Notes: a model not told the origin generated them from the sequence alone. 64,000 nucleotides of DNA from CAXBOO01 sp963977425 (GCA_963977425.1 CAXBOO010000003.1:310001-374000), one strand, 5' to 3'. Counted from the stretch's first letter, positions 35,056 to 43,937 are shown. Made by a program: numbers and translations.

Positions 35056-35862
35056 ATGCGCGAAATTATTGAAAATGCTTTTGATAACCGTTCTTTATTA
35101 GAAGATCCAAAAGTAATACAGACCATAAAAGATTGTATAGCTGCTCTAGACGAAGGTAAATTGCGGGTTGCAGAACCAATAAACGGTGAATGGCAAGTTA
35201 ATGATTGGGTGAAAAAAGCCGTATTGTTATACTTCCCCATCATGCAAATGGAAACCATTGAAGTTGGTCCTTTCGAATTTCATGATAAAATTCCATTGAA
35301 ATCAGATTATAAAGCCAAAGGCGTACGAGTAGTACCGCACGCAGTTGCACGTCATGGAGCATATTTAGCGCCCAACACAATTTTGATGCCTTCGTATGTA
35401 AACATTGGTGCATATGTGGATAGCGGAACCATGGTTGATACATGGGCTACTGTAGGTAGTTGTGCTCAAATAGGTAAAAACGTACACTTAAGTGGTGGCG
35501 TTGGTATTGGAGGTGTTTTAGAACCACTTCAAGCTGCCCCTGTTATAATTGAAGATGGCGCATTTATAGGCTCTAGATGCATTGTAGTTGAAGGTGTTCA
35601 CATAAAAAAAGAAGCGGTTTTAGGCGCCAATGTGGTGTTAACAAAATCGACAAAAATTATAGATGTAAGCGGTGATGCTCCAATAGAATACAAAGGCATT
35701 GTACCCGAACGTTCGGTTGTTATACCTGGTTCTTACACCAAAAAATTTGCAGCTGGTGAATATCAAGTTCCTTGTGCTTTAATTATTGGAAAAAGAAAAG
35801 CCAGTACCGATTTAAAAACTTCTCTCAACGATGTATTGCGTGAGCATGCAGTAGCGGTATAA
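35056..35862 (+). CDS. dapD: 2,3,4,5-tetrahydropyridine-2,6-dicarboxylate N-succinyltransferase
   Basis: A 268-aa enzyme of the succinylase branch of lysine/diaminopimelate synthesis. The N-terminal helical domain (about 1-95) is followed by a left-handed beta-helix of hexapeptide repeats (about 100-235): NTILMPSYVNIGAYVDSGTMVDTWA, with the MVDTWATVGSCAQIGKNVHLSGG block specific to DapD, and GAFIGSRCIVVEGVHI. It works as a trimer in the cytoplasm. The glycosyltransferase gene begins three bases after its stop. Confidence 0.96.
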   Translation: MREIIENAFDNRSLLEDPKVIQTIKDCIAALDEGKLRVAEPINGEWQVNDWVKKAVLLYFPIMQMETIEVGPFEFHDKIPLKSDYKAKGVRVVPHAVARHGAYLAPNTILMPSYVNIGAYVDSGTMVDTWATVGSCAQIGKNVHLSGGVGIGGVLEPLQAAPVIIEDGAFIGSRCIVVEGVHIKKEAVLGANVVLTKSTKIIDVSGDAPIEYKGIVPERSVVIPGSYTKKFAAGEYQVPCALIIGKRKASTDLKTSLNDVLREHAVAV

Positions 35863-35865
35863 AAA

Positions 35866-36849
35866 GTGAAAAAAGCACTTCTCATTCAAACCGCTTTTAT
35901 TGGCGATGCCATACTTGCAACGGCTACATTATCTACTTTAAAAACGTTAGGGTTTACTGTTGATGTTTTGGTTCGTCGTGGGAATGAGAATTTTTTTAAA
36001 GATCATCCTGATTGCAACAAAGTAATTGTTTGGGATAAAAAAGGCTCCATTGGAAAATACCGTTCGTTGTTAAGAATTATTACTGAAGTCCGCAACAGTA
36101 AATACCAATCGGTAATCAATCTTCAGCGATTTGCAGCTACTGGAATATTAACGGCTTTATCAGGCGCAAAATTCAAACTTGGATTTACTCAAAACCCACT
36201 TTCGTTTGCGTTCACACATACTTTAAAACATTCTGTTAAAGTCAATTACCACGAAAGTTATAGGAATTTGGATTTGCTCCATTTGGCTTTTCCTGGGGCT
36301 GTTCATGCATCACCAAATTTATTTCTTACCGCTGAAGTATTAGAGTCAGTTGAACGATACAAGACCAAAAAATACATTTGCATTTTTCCTGGCTCGGTTT
36401 GGTTTACAAAACGACTATCTAATGATAAATGGCTAGAGTTATTACAAATACTACCAAAAGAATATACGGTCTATTTTTTAGGCGCTCCGAATGAAAAAGC
36501 CATGTGCAATGATCTTATAAATTTAGGTTCAAAACACCATTCAAACTTAAAAAATCTGTGTGGAGAAATGAGTTTAATGCAATCGGCTGCATTGGGTAAA
36601 GATGCCGAAATGAATTATTGCAACGACTCATCTCCTGTTCACTTCTTAAGTGCTGTTGATGCGAATATTACCGCCTTTTTCCTTAGCACTGCCCCTATTT
36701 TCGGTTTTTATCCTGTTTCTAAAAACGCTAACGTTTTGCAAGCTGAAAATTTACCTTGTAAACCATGTGGAATGGTCGGAAAAGCTTCGTGCCCACTTGG
36801 TCACTTCGATTGCAATAAGCTTATTGATATAAAATCAGTTGTATTATAA
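35866..36849 (+). CDS. Glycosyltransferase family 9 protein (heptosyltransferase-like)
   Basis: A 327-aa GT-B-fold transferase starting at GTG, three bases after dapD. The N-terminal domain opens ALLIQTAFIGDAILATATLSTLK, and the C-terminal domain has FPGSVWFTKRLSNDKWLELLQIL and CNDSSPVHFLSAVDANITAFF, as in WaaC/WaaF-type lipopolysaccharide heptosyltransferases that use ADP-heptose. It probably adds a core sugar to lipopolysaccharide. The C-terminus has a cysteine cluster (LPCKPCGMVGKASCPLGHFDC) that recurs in Bacteroidota members of the family. Sugar and acceptor are inferred. Confidence 0.9.
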   Translation: MKKALLIQTAFIGDAILATATLSTLKTLGFTVDVLVRRGNENFFKDHPDCNKVIVWDKKGSIGKYRSLLRIITEVRNSKYQSVINLQRFAATGILTALSGAKFKLGFTQNPLSFAFTHTLKHSVKVNYHESYRNLDLLHLAFPGAVHASPNLFLTAEVLESVERYKTKKYICIFPGSVWFTKRLSNDKWLELLQILPKEYTVYFLGAPNEKAMCNDLINLGSKHHSNLKNLCGEMSLMQSAALGKDAEMNYCNDSSPVHFLSAVDANITAFFLSTAPIFGFYPVSKNANVLQAENLPCKPCGMVGKASCPLGHFDCNKLIDIKSVVL

Positions 36850-36894
36850 AAACAAGTTTTTGTTTTACATTTACTACAACTAAAAACCAAAACC

Positions 36895-37896
36895 ATGAAA
36901 TTTTTAAAGTATTTACTTATCGTTATTGTAGGTATAATAGGGATCTACATTATAGCCGCTTTGGTTAGCAATAAAGTTTCCGAAGTAGTTATTACAAAAG
37001 AAATTGACGCTAACATTGACAAAGTATTTGACGTAGCAAACGATTTCAATCATTACAAAAATTGGAATGAGTGGTCTAGAATGGATACAACTTCAACATT
37101 TAAGATTCAAGGATCGGACCAAATAGGTGATGTATACAGCTGGGAAGGAAAAGAAATTGGAATTGGGAGTTTGACAAAAGTTGCTGTTGAAGAAAACAAA
37201 AGCATTCATAACCACATGGTTTTTGTAGCTCCTTGGCAAAGCGAAGGTGAAGATCTTTGGGCTTTTGAAGCTAAAGACGGCAAAACCATTGTTACTTGGA
37301 CTACACAATCTGAAGCTCCATGGTACATGCGCCCTATGATGTCATTGATGCTAGGTGGCGCTATGGAATTAGGCTTGAACAATATGGCCAATTATATTGC
37401 CGAATTGCCAGAGACTCCTGAAACTAAAATCATAGTTGAAAATATTAACGACATCTACTATTTAGGCATTCGCAATAATATTGCAGCAAAAGACTTAGCG
37501 CAAACTTTAGGCGATTCTTACGGTAAATTGAGTGCATTCTGCACAGAAAATTCTATTGAAATGGCAGGTATGCCTATCGCTATTTACTATACTTGGGAAA
37601 ACGACTCAACCGATATGATTGCTGCATTTCCTGTTAGCGAAGAAATTGAAGGAACTGAAGGCATTGAATACGGTGTAATATCAGCTTCTAAGGCAGTAAC
37701 TGGAGTACATTATGGTTCATACGAAAGTTCAGAAATGAGCCACATGTCTATTGGACAGTATATTGAAGAAAACAATTTCGAAATATCTGGCCCTGTATTT
37801 GAAATCTATTTGAACGATCCAACAACTGTTTCACAATCAGAAATTCAAACGAAAATTGTTTACCCAATTGCATCAGCTGATGAGATGGGAGAATAA
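36895..37896 (+). CDS. Membrane-anchored SRPBCC domain plus GyrI-like domain protein
   Basis: A 333-aa protein with an N-terminal membrane helix (about residues 5-25). A SRPBCC/polyketide-cyclase-like domain (about 30-170; EIDANIDKVFDVANDFNHYKNW, DEDLWAFEAKDGKTIVTW-like strands) is followed by a GyrI-like/AraC effector-binding domain (about 180-330; YYLGIRNNIAAKDLAQTLGD, GVHYGSYESSEMSHMSIGQY, EIYLNDPTTVS). Both folds bind small hydrophobic ligands. There is no DNA-binding domain, so it is not itself a regulator. It ends at a bidirectional terminator. Confidence 0.85.
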   Translation: MKFLKYLLIVIVGIIGIYIIAALVSNKVSEVVITKEIDANIDKVFDVANDFNHYKNWNEWSRMDTTSTFKIQGSDQIGDVYSWEGKEIGIGSLTKVAVEENKSIHNHMVFVAPWQSEGEDLWAFEAKDGKTIVTWTTQSEAPWYMRPMMSLMLGGAMELGLNNMANYIAELPETPETKIIVENINDIYYLGIRNNIAAKDLAQTLGDSYGKLSAFCTENSIEMAGMPIAIYYTWENDSTDMIAAFPVSEEIEGTEGIEYGVISASKAVTGVHYGSYESSEMSHMSIGQYIEENNFEISGPVFEIYLNDPTTVSQSEIQTKIVYPIASADEMGE

Positions 37897-37917
37897 ATTA
37901 AGAACCTGTATTTTATA

Positions 37918-37952
37918 AAAAAAAGCCACTCAAATGAGTGGCTTTTTTTTAT
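37918..37952. terminator. Bidirectional terminator between the SRPBCC and DUF2911 genes
   Basis: Perfect 8-bp stem AGCCACTC (37924-37931) / GAGTGGCT (37936-37943) with loop AAAT, an A run before and a T run after, so it can stop transcription from both converging genes. Confidence 0.9.
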
Positions 37953-37967
37953 TCTAATAGATTTGAA

Positions 37968-38477
37968 TTAATTGCTTACTTCAACATTGATCATTTTAGT
38001 GTCCCAATGCAATTGAATCCCATCCTCAGTAACTTCGTAACTCAATTGTTCAGCCTTATCAGCATCAATTGCCGTTACTTCAGCTACAACAATGTTTTTC
38101 TTTGGATTCATTTTATAAGCTCCCCATTGTTTGGCTTCAGAGTTCAACATAATTTCCCACTCGCCTGATTCTTTAGGTGTTACAAAAAAGGCATAAGTCC
38201 CTGCTTTTACTTTTTTACCTTCTACTTTACAATCCTCGGCAAACGTAATTGTTGTCGCATCGTTTGCTCCAGCTCTCCATACTTTACCAAAAGGAACCAA
38301 GTCACCGTAAATATCACGTCCTCTTACAGATGGCGCACAATATTTTACTTCAACTTTCATATCACCTATAGTGCCTGTAGTTTCTTTAGCAGGGCTTTTT
38401 GCTTCTTGAGCAGAGATTCCACCAATTAGCAAGCACATTGCAGCAGCTAGTCCTGCTATTTTCTTCAATATTTTCAT
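37968..38477 (-). CDS. DUF2911 family exported protein
   Basis: A 169-aa protein with a signal peptide (MKILKKIAGLAAAMCLLIGG to ISAQ). The blocks VKYCAPSVRGRDIYGDLVPFGKVWRAGANDATTITF and GTYAFFVTPKESGEWEIMLN are diagnostic of DUF2911, a secreted or periplasmic beta-rich family of Bacteroidota without known function. A promoter (-33 TTG, 19-nt spacer, -7 TAAACTTG) ends four bases before the start codon. Confidence 0.92.
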   Translation of the reverse strand: MKILKKIAGLAAAMCLLIGGISAQEAKSPAKETTGTIGDMKVEVKYCAPSVRGRDIYGDLVPFGKVWRAGANDATTITFAEDCKVEGKKVKAGTYAFFVTPKESGEWEIMLNSEAKQWGAYKMNPKKNIVVAEVTAIDADKAEQLSYEVTEDGIQLHWDTKMINVEVSN

Positions 38478-38481
38478 GTTA

Positions 38482-38511
38482 CAAGTTTAACTTAAAATAG
38501 AGTTAGCCCAA
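38482..38511 (-). promoter_or_regulatory. Promoter of the DUF2911 gene, four bases before its ATG
   Basis: On the minus strand TTG (38511-38509), a 19-nt spacer and TAAACTTG (38489-38482; one mismatch to TAnnTTTG) match the Bacteroidota promoter. The last G is five positions before the A of ATG 38477, so the transcript would have almost no leader. Confidence 0.55.
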
Positions 38512-38534
38512 CTCCTTACAAATCACAATAAATG

Positions 38535-38557
38535 AAAAAACCCTCCGAAGAGGGTTT
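38535..38557 (-). terminator. Terminator of the cyclophilin gene
   Basis: On the minus strand AAACCCTC/GAGGGTTT (38557-38550 and 38545-38538) close a stable TTCG tetraloop, followed by a T run (38540-38535). It lies 23 bases after the cyclophilin stop. Confidence 0.88.
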
Positions 38558-38579
38558 AATAACTTATATCAATGATTGA

Positions 38580-39014
38580 TTAACCTACTACTTCAATCTT
38601 AACGATTTTATCGTTTTCGTTGATGCTATCGATCAATTCAACTCCTTCTACTACTTTACCAAAACATGTATGGTTTCCGTCAAGATGAGCTGTATTGTTA
38701 CGGCTATGGCAAATGAAGAACTGAGATCCACCAGTATTTCTACCAGCGTGAGCCATGCTCAAAACACCTTTGTCGTGATACTGGTTTTCACCATCTAATT
38801 CACAGTCTATGCTGTATCCTGGTCCACCTGCACCAGTTCCATCAGGACATCCACCTTGAACAACAAAGTCAGGAATAACGCGGTGAAAAGTAAGACCATC
38901 GTAAAATCCTTTTTCACTCAAATCCAAAAAATTCTTTACTGTCTTTGGCGCATCGTTGTGATAAAACTCAACAGACATTATGCCTTTTTCTGTGTGTATT
39001 TTTGCTGTTTTCAT
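38580..39014 (-). CDS. Peptidyl-prolyl cis-trans isomerase, cyclophilin type
   Basis: A 144-aa cytoplasmic cyclophilin accelerating proline isomerisation. FYDGLTFHRVIPDFVVQGGCPDGTG carries the catalytic arginine and glutamine, followed by GVLSMAHAGRNTGGSQFFIC and LDGNHTCFGKVVEG, the family signature. The start at 39014 matches PpiB-like proteins, whose first strand begins a few residues from the N-terminus. There is no signal peptide. A textbook Bacteroidota promoter ends four bases before the start codon, and the gene has its own terminator, so it is a monocistron. Confidence 0.94.
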   Translation of the reverse strand: MKTAKIHTEKGIMSVEFYHNDAPKTVKNFLDLSEKGFYDGLTFHRVIPDFVVQGGCPDGTGAGGPGYSIDCELDGENQYHDKGVLSMAHAGRNTGGSQFFICHSRNNTAHLDGNHTCFGKVVEGVELIDSINENDKIVKIEVVG

Positions 39015-39018
39015 TTTG

Positions 39019-39049
39019 CAAAAGTATTGAAGTTTTATTGTTTGACAAA
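39019..39049 (-). promoter_or_regulatory. Promoter of the cyclophilin gene, four bases before its ATG
   Basis: On the minus strand TTTG (39049-39046), an exact 19-nt spacer and TACTTTTG (39026-39019) match both Bacteroidota promoter boxes. The last G is five positions before the A of ATG 39014, predicting a transcript start at or near the ATG. Confidence 0.7.
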
Positions 39050-39052
39050 CTT

Positions 39053-39556
39053 TTATTGAATCTCGCTTGTATTAGTCAACGCAATAAAGTCCTGAATTTT
39101 ATCATTGGCAATGGTTACAGTCAAATTATAGTGAGCAAGTTTAGGATTATCTTCATCCATTATCATTACGCCACTACCTCTGCATTCACCCATCCACGTA
39201 TTCAATCGCTCATCGAACCACGCTACGGAAGAATCTGTTGAGTAATACCAATTTCGGTCATAACCTGTAAAGGTCCATGCTTTGCCTTTTTGGAAATAGG
39301 GCGCAGAAAAATTTAAGAATTCTTCTTTGCTCCAATTCTCACTCGCATCGGTGCCTAAAAATCTACCCTCTGTACTTATGAAGTCAAAATAGCTTGCACT
39401 ATCTGCTTTAGCTGCTGCCAAATGCCAAACGTCAAGTAAAATTTCCAAATTTGAGTCGTCAGGAAGTTTATTCTTTTTACTCTCATCAACTTGGTTAGTA
39501 CAACTAATTAGGAATAAAAAAAGGAGTGAAACCATAAAGCTCCACTCCTTTTTCAA
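39053..39556 (-). CDS. Lipoprotein with NTF2/SnoaL-like domain
   Basis: A 167-aa lipoprotein. I chose TTG 39556 because it gives MKKEWSFMVSLLFLFLISC, a complete lipoprotein signal with two lysines and lipobox LISC (cysteine 19); ATG 39535 would leave only MVSLLFLFLISC with no positive charge. The rest (about 30-165; LLDVWHLAAAKADSASYFDFISTEGRFLGTDASENWSKEEF, WFDERL) is an NTF2-like/SnoaL-3 type alpha-beta barrel; such domains bind small ligands and the function is unknown. Codons 2-13 coincide with a terminator-like hairpin of the preceding T9SS cargo gene, which ends 19 bases upstream. Confidence 0.82.
   Translation of the reverse strand: MKKEWSFMVSLLFLFLISCTNQVDESKKNKLPDDSNLEILLDVWHLAAAKADSASYFDFISTEGRFLGTDASENWSKEEFLNFSAPYFQKGKAWTFTGYDRNWYYSTDSSVAWFDERLNTWMGECRGSGVMIMDEDNPKLAHYNLTVTIANDKIQDFIALTNTSEIQ
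39514..39553 (-). terminator. Terminator-like hairpin inside the lipoprotein signal-peptide codons
   Basis: On the minus strand AAAAAGGAGTG (39553-39543) pairs with CACTCCTTTTT (39528-39518) around a 14-nt loop that contains the in-frame ATG at 39535; a T-rich stretch follows. It lies 22 bases after the stop of the 1416-aa cargo gene, as a terminator would. The left arm contains AAGGAG, a Shine-Dalgarno-like sequence nine bases before that ATG. Confidence 0.7.
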
Positions 39557-39575
39557 ACAATTAATTTCAAAAGAA

Positions 39576-42500
39576 TTACATTTTTTCGAATCGTTTGATG
39601 GCATATGAATCATTGCTTTTTAATTGCAAAATATAAGACCCTTTTGCTAAACTTTCAACAGAAATTGATGCATTTTTCAATTCTCCTATTTCAACAGTTT
39701 GTCCAATTTGATTGGTGATAGTGTATTCTATAGCACCATTATCTCTCATCCCACCCCACTGGATATTCAATACAGACTTGCTTGGGTTAGGGTAAATAGA
39801 AACATTGTTTATTATTTGCTCTTCTACTCCAACAAATGAAAATTCTTGACAACTTGATGTTACACACGTATTAGCCATTGATACTTCAACGCACAACGTA
39901 TTAAGAGCTTCCGTAAATACTATTGTAGCCACATTATTCGCCGATATGAATTTCCCGTTTAATAACCACATTGCCGTTGCATCTGAAGATGTATCGTTGA
40001 TGCTTGCAACATATTTGTTGTCAACAATATTCATGGTATAAGTAGAATCTGGTGCAGTGTAATTTTCAAATGAATGAATGCCTGAACCTTGAACCGTATC
40101 GATCCCAGCACAAACAAAATTGCGAACCCCATAAAGTCTGTATGTGTACATTCCTGAATCTCTCGGGAAAGTCACATTCAATGAATTGGTATTTGGAATG
40201 ATAGAATCGTTAACCGTCCAGTAATAATAATCTGCAGGGGCATCTGTTAGTGTCCCCGTAAGCACGATATCATCGCCATCTACACAACCTAAAATTGGAC
40301 TAGAAGTGCTTGAATTTAGGTTTACAATTGCGTCTTTTTGGACTTCAATTTTTAACGTATTAGACCTTACTTTGCTTTGATCTGGACACAAATAATCGCT
40401 TTCTAAATCAACATAGTACGTTTTCGCCAAGTTTTGATTGACAATTACCAATGAATCATTTGTTTCGAAATTCAGTTTAACACCGTTTTGATACCAAGTA
40501 TATGTTGGGTTTGCACCAGCGTTTTCAAGTAATATTGATTTAATGGTAACACCTTCCAGAGGGCAAAGAGTATCAATCGGAGCTCCAATTGTTATGGATG
40601 GCGTTAGTATATCTAGAATTTCAAAATTATGCGTTTCTGTAATGTTTAAGGCTGTAAAGCATCCATTGGGTATATATTCAACCGATATTGCATAATTGCC
40701 TGCTGAAAGTGTATCTAAGTTGATGGCATCGTCGTTGCTTATTGTATCTGTACCCAATACCCAATAAAACTGTCCATTTACATTGTTGCCAGTTGAATCG
40801 AAAGATAAATCCACATTGCCAAAACAGTATTGATCAACATTTTCTATCAAACTTCCTTTTATATCTACTCTTGGGTTGTACTGATAAATTACCGTGTCAA
40901 CATTACTATAATCTGTATTACAAATTGATTGTGTAACACTTACAAAAATTGTATCGCCATTATTCAGTCCTATGAAGTCGTAAGTATTTACTTTTTGAGC
41001 TACTTCGGTTGCATTTATTCGCCAAGAATACATTGCTTGTTGCAATGTGTCTGCAAAGACAGCATCGATTGTAAAATCAGTAGGATCGCATAATGGTCCA
41101 ACTATAGAAGAGGTTAAATCAATAATTGGAGTTGGTGTAGGTCTATCAAACATATCGATAGAATCTGTAGCGAATAATGTCCCACATCCATTCACCAATG
41201 AAAACTCTACTTTCAATTCATCTCCATCATTAAGTGTATTGATGATGATAGAATCTCTATTTTCTCCTGGTACTACTACATCATTCACGAACCAAGTATA
41301 ATTATCACCACCAATTGGGTTGGTTAAAAACACTTTCACATGTTTATCAACTCCAGTACATAAAAAGAAGTCACCATCATTCGACTCAAAGTGATCTACT
41401 CCCATGTTGCTTGGGTCATTGCCTACAACTTCTACTGAATCAGCCAATAATCCCGATAATGACAAATCTGAACTTAGGTTTGCCGTAAAAAACTGTGTAG
41501 CATTTACTTGGGCTTTCGAACTATCCAAACTTGCATTAAAGAATGTAGTTGGATCCGTCCAGTTTACACCATCGTTGTGCCCAAACTTCATGCTCCAGCT
41601 ATTCAATGTAGCATCAACTGCTCCATTAGATGACAAGACATTAAGTATCCAATCGCCATTGGTTGTTTCACCACTTAATTTTGACCATGATTCCAATGGT
41701 TGATAGTCTCCTAATAAAACTGCAGTTTCGTCGTTGATGTTAGTCAAAGTAGTATCCAACAGAACACAAAAAGTATAATTTTGAGTCGCAGCATTAACTG
41801 ATGATCCATTGGTAAGCATAACCTTTTTGCCTGAAGGTGCTTCCAATTCAAATGCCAAATCTTCAATCAATGATGTTGTTACATCAATACATACTTTAGA
41901 CAGATTAAATTTTGATGTTGGCAGATTGTTGGCAACTGTTATAGCTCCATTATAAGCAACTCCTTGTCCTAATATATTGGCAGCCGGAGCGTCAGTAAAG
42001 GTTTCACTTTTGAATTTGTAATACGATTTCAAATAAGAAGAATCGCCAACACACACTTCGCTCGGCTCTGCAACTACAGAATCCAATCCAACTTTTAGAA
42101 CTTCGGTTACACCTGATTGAACAAAAGTATTTCCATCAGCATCAGCAGGACATTCTGCTACTAGTTTATTTATTTTATAAGCCGTTACGTTGGCTAAAGG
42201 CACAGCATTTAAAGTTAATGCATCATTCGATCCTACTACATCTGCATAGTTTACTAAGTCAGTACTTTCTTGCCATATATACCCTGAAATAGATGGAGAT
42301 TGTGACAATGTAATGGTACTTCCATCTTCGTTGTAAGCGTAATTGTTTGTAGTAGTTTCAAAACTGTTAACACGAATTAATACATCATCAAATTCGCCTT
42401 TTGCAAAATTACCACATGATATGTTTTTAGCGTCAGTTGACAGCCCTACTCTAGCTACTGTATAGCCGTTTTTAGCATGCTCTGGAACTCTTATTTCTGT

Positions 42501-43826
42501 TGTAAAATCGTTTGTTGTGGTAATTATAATTATAGCACTTGTTGCTAAACCCGTTGCACCCAATACTTGATGCTCATCCAAATCATCGAAATCGCCATCT
42601 TGGTTCCAATCTGCCCAAAATTGCACAAATGCCATGTTGTTGACATCGCTATTGGTAGTATTGGCAGTAAATGCATAGGAAGATCCAGCACATAAAATGA
42701 GACTGTCTTCTGTAGAATAGTTATTGTACCCTCTAGCGCTTACAGAATTGAAACCATCTGCAGCTGCTCTACTTGTGTAATTGGCAATAGAATATGAATT
42801 CAATTCAAAGTCGTCTCCTGTAGCGGCAGCATCTACAACAGGAACACAATGTTGATAAATTATTTCTCGAGAACCGGTTGGATTTGAGTTTGAGGCCGTT
42901 TCAGTACTCGCGCCACCTTCATTAGTTATAAGGTCAAGCAATTCAGCGTCAACAATATTTTTATTTATAGCACTGCTTTCAATATCGTAAGCCAACCAAA
43001 AATAGTTATTGCCAACGACCAATCCATTAACGTCGTTGTTAATACCTGTAATCGCAAAATTTCCATTTGGGTTATTAACAGTACTCCCAACCTTTGTTGC
43101 TGTAGCGAAATTATTACCTGTGTTGTAATACAATTTTGCACTTGCAATATCGGATGGATCGGTGCTACCAGTGGTTGCGAAATTCATTGTTGAAACATCA
43201 ATAGGACTACACGCATCCTTTGTAACCACGTTTACTCTTAATATTTCTCTTTTTAGCTCTGCTTGCTTAACAACGCCCAAGGCATTTTGGGATACACTGG
43301 CAGACACAAAGGACATATTTACACCTGCCTTAATCAATAGTTGATAGTCTTCGCCTTCTCCATATGTATCGTTTACGCAAGCTCCTGCAGCTGCATTCTC
43401 ATTTACTACAATTCTTAATCTTACATGCGTTAATGGAGAAGTTTCTGGAATTGTAATCTGAGCAGTACTCGTTTGACCAGCTTCTCCTAAATTAAAGGAT
43501 TCGCCTGGATCATTAAAATCGCCATCGGCATTAAAATCTATATAAGCACTTGCATTACTACTACCTCCAAATACTTCTGACGAAACCGATAAGGTGTAAG
43601 TTTGACACTGGTTAACAGTAGCAATTTGGGTATTAAAATAGGTGTAATCAGGGCTTCCTGTGGTGGTATTATGACTATTGTTAATTGAACCAAATTGTAC
43701 ATTTGTAATGTAAGTATCATAGGCAGCATTACCAAATGAAGGAGTACAGCTAGCGATGGATTGGGCAATTACCGCTTGTCCAAAAGCACTTAATAGAATG
43801 ATAAAAAAAGTAAAAAACTTATTCAT
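39576..43826 (-). CDS. T9SS cargo: two GEVED domains, P domain, Ig-like repeats, type A sorting domain
   Basis: A 1416-aa exported protein with a signal peptide (MNKFFTFFIILLSAFGQ to VIAQ). GEVED domain 1 (about residues 25-170; YIDFNADGDFNDPGESF) is followed by a BNR-associated-N-like segment (about 175-320; STMNFATTGSTDPSDIASAKLYY), GEVED domain 2 (about 327-485; WADWNQDGDFDDLDEH), a proprotein-convertase P domain (about 609-745; DLAFELEAPSGKKVMLTNG, NGDWILNVLSSNG), several Ig/PKD-like modules (about 790-1330) and a type A sorting domain (VSIYPNPSKSVLNI). No protease or glycosidase domain is present, so it looks like an adhesin. It resembles the next cargo upstream and may be an old duplicate. 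Confidence 0.92.
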   Translation of the reverse strand: MNKFFTFFIILLSAFGQAVIAQSIASCTPSFGNAAYDTYITNVQFGSINNSHNTTTGSPDYTYFNTQIATVNQCQTYTLSVSSEVFGGSSNASAYIDFNADGDFNDPGESFNLGEAGQTSTAQITIPETSPLTHVRLRIVVNENAAAGACVNDTYGEGEDYQLLIKAGVNMSFVSASVSQNALGVVKQAELKREILRVNVVTKDACSPIDVSTMNFATTGSTDPSDIASAKLYYNTGNNFATATKVGSTVNNPNGNFAITGINNDVNGLVVGNNYFWLAYDIESSAINKNIVDAELLDLITNEGGASTETASNSNPTGSREIIYQHCVPVVDAAATGDDFELNSYSIANYTSRAAADGFNSVSARGYNNYSTEDSLILCAGSSYAFTANTTNSDVNNMAFVQFWADWNQDGDFDDLDEHQVLGATGLATSAIIIITTTNDFTTEIRVPEHAKNGYTVARVGLSTDAKNISCGNFAKGEFDDVLIRVNSFETTTNNYAYNEDGSTITLSQSPSISGYIWQESTDLVNYADVVGSNDALTLNAVPLANVTAYKINKLVAECPADADGNTFVQSGVTEVLKVGLDSVVAEPSEVCVGDSSYLKSYYKFKSETFTDAPAANILGQGVAYNGAITVANNLPTSKFNLSKVCIDVTTSLIEDLAFELEAPSGKKVMLTNGSSVNAATQNYTFCVLLDTTLTNINDETAVLLGDYQPLESWSKLSGETTNGDWILNVLSSNGAVDATLNSWSMKFGHNDGVNWTDPTTFFNASLDSSKAQVNATQFFTANLSSDLSLSGLLADSVEVVGNDPSNMGVDHFESNDGDFFLCTGVDKHVKVFLTNPIGGDNYTWFVNDVVVPGENRDSIIINTLNDGDELKVEFSLVNGCGTLFATDSIDMFDRPTPTPIIDLTSSIVGPLCDPTDFTIDAVFADTLQQAMYSWRINATEVAQKVNTYDFIGLNNGDTIFVSVTQSICNTDYSNVDTVIYQYNPRVDIKGSLIENVDQYCFGNVDLSFDSTGNNVNGQFYWVLGTDTISNDDAINLDTLSAGNYAISVEYIPNGCFTALNITETHNFEILDILTPSITIGAPIDTLCPLEGVTIKSILLENAGANPTYTWYQNGVKLNFETNDSLVIVNQNLAKTYYVDLESDYLCPDQSKVRSNTLKIEVQKDAIVNLNSSTSSPILGCVDGDDIVLTGTLTDAPADYYYWTVNDSIIPNTNSLNVTFPRDSGMYTYRLYGVRNFVCAGIDTVQGSGIHSFENYTAPDSTYTMNIVDNKYVASINDTSSDATAMWLLNGKFISANNVATIVFTEALNTLCVEVSMANTCVTSSCQEFSFVGVEEQIINNVSIYPNPSKSVLNIQWGGMRDNGAIEYTITNQIGQTVEIGELKNASISVESLAKGSYILQLKSNDSYAIKRFEKM

Positions 43827-43831
43827 AGGGC

Positions 43832-43839
43832 CAAAGTTA
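43832..43839 (-). promoter_or_regulatory. Candidate -7 element before the 1416-aa cargo gene
   Basis: TAACTTTG on the minus strand fits TAnnTTTG and ends five bases before the ATG at 43826. No -33 TTG is seen at 17-23 bases, so it is tentative. Confidence 0.3.
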
Positions 43840-43890
43840 CACCCAAAGACCTAAAATCCTATAAAAAGTTGCTTTAATCGATAATAAAAT

Positions 43891-43937
43891 ACCACCATCA
43901 ATGAATAGTTCAATTGCAACTATGCATCAATGGTGGT
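43891..43937 (-). terminator. Long hairpin terminator after the 1125-aa cargo gene
   Basis: ACCACCAT (43891-43898) and ATGGTGGT (43930-43937) are the outer arms; pairing continues inward on the minus strand through two G-U pairs, one mismatch and six more pairs to a 7-nt loop, about 19 bp in all. On the minus strand it is followed by ATTTTATTAT. It lies 40 bases after the stop codon at 43978. Confidence 0.7.

Noticed and set aside
36895..37896. GyrI-like domain as evidence of a gyrase inhibitor or transcription regulator
   Set aside because: The protein has an N-terminal membrane helix and a SRPBCC domain but no DNA-binding domain; the fold alone suggests ligand binding.
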